From Gammaproteobacteria bacterium (GTDB lineage Bacteria > Pseudomonadota > Gammaproteobacteria > SZUA-229): 6,463 nucleotides of DNA. This document shows, one piece after another, positions 5,883 through 6,463 of the stretch. The stretch is taken from NCBI GenBank assembly GCA_027858635.1, contig JAQICG010000388.1, positions 1-6,463 of the forward strand, read 5' to 3'. Position 1 is the first letter of the stretch, and the number at the start of each line of letters is the position of its first letter. A program made the position numbers and the translations under genes. A model generated the notes under the pieces. It was not told the origin of the DNA and searched no databases. It worked only from the letters and a program-made list of their open reading frames with translations.

Positions 5883-5905
5883 CCACATTTCAGCTATAAA
5901 TGTGG
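5883..5905 (+). other. perfect 8-bp hairpin in the tRNA-Pro leader
   Basis: CCACATTT (5883-5890) and AAATGTGG (5898-5905) pair perfectly around a 7-nt loop, ending 4 bases before tRNA-Pro. In the transcript it would sit next to the RNase P cut site and may help processing or keep the leader from pairing with the tRNA. The loop contains TATAAA (5895-5900), which by itself could be mistaken for a -10; the upstream promoter is better. Confidence 0.6.
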
Positions 5906-5909
5906 TGTT

Positions 5910-5986
5910 CGGGGTATAGCGCAGTCTGGTAGCGCGCCTGCTTTGGGAGCAGGATGTCGGGAGTTCGAATCTCTCTACCCCGACCA
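5910..5986 (+). tRNA. tRNA-Pro(TGG)
   Basis: A complete 77-nt tRNA with encoded CCA. The acceptor stem pairs CGGGGTA (5910-5916) with TACCCCG (5976-5982), discriminator A. The first-pair C is typical of bacterial tRNA-Pro. The anticodon stem CCTGC/GCAGG encloses TTTGGGA, giving anticodon TGG, which reads CCA and by wobble other CCN codons. The T-arm GGGAG-TTCGAAT-CTCTC has one G-U pair. The last 16 bases plus the first five after CCA are duplicated 170 bp downstream at the end of the RtT-like RNA. Confidence 0.97.
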
Positions 5987-6161
5987 AATTACGAAAGACT
6001 TGCAGGTTGCGAGTCTGGTTAGAGGAACAGGTAGAGAGAGGCGAACGATAGAGTTCGACAAAATCGCCGGGAGCGATTTTGAACATCAGTGCTTTTCAGC
6101 TGATGGCCCGCAGGGCAAAATACAGGACGTATTTTGTAATCTCTCTACCCCGACCAAATTA
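5968..6161 (+). repeat. 24-bp direct repeat of the tRNA-Pro 3' end
   Basis: Positions 5968-5991 and 6138-6161 are identical over 24 bp, offset by 170 bp. The repeat starts AATCTCTCTACC in the T-loop, covers the 3' acceptor strand and CCA, and continues into AAATTA after it. Only the first copy has a tRNA 5' half. This mirrors the E. coli tyrT locus, where repeats of about 178 bp each carry the 3' end of tRNA-Tyr. Confidence 0.93.
6026..6156 (+). ncRNA. rtT: RtT-like RNA in the tRNA operon
   Basis: A densely folded RNA lies between tRNA-Pro and tRNA-Arg and would be released during tRNA processing. A perfect 10-bp stem, GGTAGAGAGA (6030-6039) with TCTCTCTACC (6140-6149), closes a domain of consecutive hairpins: CGAAC/GTTCG (6042-6057), CAAAATCGC/GCGATTTTG (6059-6081, loop CGGGA), CATCAG/CTGATG (6084-6105), GCCC/GGGC (6106-6116) and CAAAATAC/GTATTTTG (6116-6136, loop AGGAC). 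A further hairpin AGACTTGC/GCGAGTCT (5996-6016) precedes it. The 3' end is a second copy of the tRNA-Pro tail through CCA. Location, size, repeat architecture and CCA-terminated closing stem match the RtT RNA family first seen at E. coli tyrT, where a stringent-response link was reported. The family assignment is by architecture, not by a covariance search. The 5' boundary is approximate. Confidence 0.68.
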
Positions 6162-6179
6162 TTAGCCGTCAGGATTAGA

Positions 6180-6185
6180 TATAAT
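6180..6185 (+). promoter_or_regulatory. isolated consensus -10 before tRNA-Arg
   Basis: A perfect TATAAT lies 11 bp upstream of tRNA-Arg, but no -35 hexamer or TGn extension accompanies it and the discriminator is AT-rich. It could be a weak internal promoter or chance in an AT-rich spacer between RNA genes. Confidence 0.3.
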
Positions 6186-6196
6186 ATTTAAACTCT

Positions 6197-6273
6197 GCGC
6201 CTGTAGCTCACTCGGATAGAGCATCGGCCTTCTAAGCCGAGGGTAGCAGGTTCGAATCCTGCCAGGCGCACCA
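6197..6273 (+). tRNA. tRNA-Arg(TCT)
   Basis: A complete 77-nt tRNA with encoded CCA. The acceptor stem pairs GCGCCTG (6197-6203) with CAGGCGC (6263-6269), discriminator A. The anticodon stem TCGGC/GCCGA encloses CTTCTAA; anticodon TCT at 6231-6233 reads AGA and AGG. The T-arm is GCAGG-TTCGAAT-CCTGC. It follows the RtT-like unit and lies 7 bp before tRNA-His. Confidence 0.97.
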
Positions 6274-6280
6274 TTTTTAT

Positions 6281-6357
6281 GGTGGATGTAGCTCAGTTGG
6301 TAGAGTCCCGGATTGTGATTCCGGTTGTCGTGGGTTCGAGCCCCATCATCCACCCCA
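6281..6357 (+). tRNA. tRNA-His(GTG)
   Basis: A complete 77-nt tRNA counting the genome-encoded G-1 (6281), which pairs with C73 (6354) and is the main identity element for histidyl-tRNA synthetase. The acceptor stem pairs GTGGATG with CATCCAC, followed by C and CCA. The anticodon stem CCGGA/TCCGG encloses TTGTGAT with GTG at 6315-6317. The D-stem GCTC/GAGT has a G-U pair where E. coli has G-C. A T-run follows at 6358, but no terminator hairpin other than the tRNA itself. Confidence 0.97.
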
Positions 6358-6387
6358 TTTTTTTAAAGTTCAAAAGCGAATTAAATT

Positions 6388-6463
6388 GGGTCGTTAGCTC
6401 AGTTGGTAGAGCAGGAGACTCTTAATCTCTTGGTCCAGGGTTCGAATCCCTGACGACCCACCA
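6388..6463 (+). tRNA. tRNA-Lys(CTT)
   Basis: A complete 76-nt tRNA ending exactly at the window edge with encoded CCA. The acceptor stem pairs GGGTCGT with ACGACCC, discriminator A. The anticodon loop CTCTTAA gives CTT (6421-6423), specific for AAG, so a separate TTT isoacceptor is expected elsewhere in the genome. The anticodon stem GGAGA/TCTCT has a G-U first pair. More of the RNA operon may continue beyond the window. Confidence 0.97.

Noticed and set aside
5968..6161. tRNA 3'-end direct repeats as attL/attR of an integrated element
   Set aside because: The enclosed 146 bp has no integrase or gene and is filled by hairpins whose closing stem uses the repeat itself. An RtT-type unit explains it better.
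5802..6191. Long open frames over the tRNA-Pro and RtT region on both strands
   Set aside because: They translate tRNA sequence; peptides such as VERFELPTSCSQSRRATRLRYTPN are a well-known artefact of tRNA genes. The structured RNA explains the region.
6162..6353. Minus-strand open frame across tRNA-Arg and tRNA-His
   Set aside because: It is antisense translation of two clear tRNAs (GARTHDNRNHNPGLYQLSY type), a known false protein.

Overview
The window looks like a chromosomal segment of a gammaproteobacterium. The support is an RsmJ-type rRNA methyltransferase, an E. coli-like TatD and FolD, a tRNA-His with an encoded G-1, all four tRNAs with encoded CCA ends, and an RtT-type RNA unit inside the tRNA cluster. 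I cannot name the species. The left edge (about 1-746) is clearly more AT-rich than the rest and looks acquired. The remainder has a moderate, even composition.

Layout. (1) Positions 1-746: an integron attC-like structure, one small unrecognised ORF (195-458), then about 290 bp of AT-rich non-coding DNA with imperfect repeats and palindromes. (2) Positions 747-2384: the divergent pair rsmJ (minus) and tatD (plus), sharing a very short intergenic region with a symmetric -10 element. (3) Positions 2497-4850: a four-gene plus-strand operon with two paralogous DUF1538 membrane proteins (both starting at TTG), a small PII-like protein (perfect Shine-Dalgarno) and a two-CBS-domain protein overlapping it by one base. 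(4) folD on the minus strand (4888-5739), convergent with that operon. (5) Positions 5845-6463: a stable-RNA operon with a stringent-type promoter, tRNA-Pro(TGG), an RtT-like structured RNA ending in a second copy of the tRNA-Pro 3' end, tRNA-Arg(TCT), tRNA-His(GTG) and tRNA-Lys(CTT). The last tRNA ends exactly at the window edge.

How the parts fit. The operon at 2497-4850 is the best candidate for an uncharacterised system: a likely two-subunit transporter or channel with two candidate soluble sensors. PII-like and CBS proteins both commonly bind adenine nucleotides, so the simplest inference is membrane transport gated by cell energy or nucleotide state. The substrate cannot be read from sequence. 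The charge pattern suggests the two DUF1538 subunits insert in opposite orientations, as an antiparallel pair. The second notable element is the RtT-like RNA: a 10-bp stem closes a multi-hairpin domain using a duplicated tRNA-Pro tail, and the same strand could also pair with the tRNA itself.
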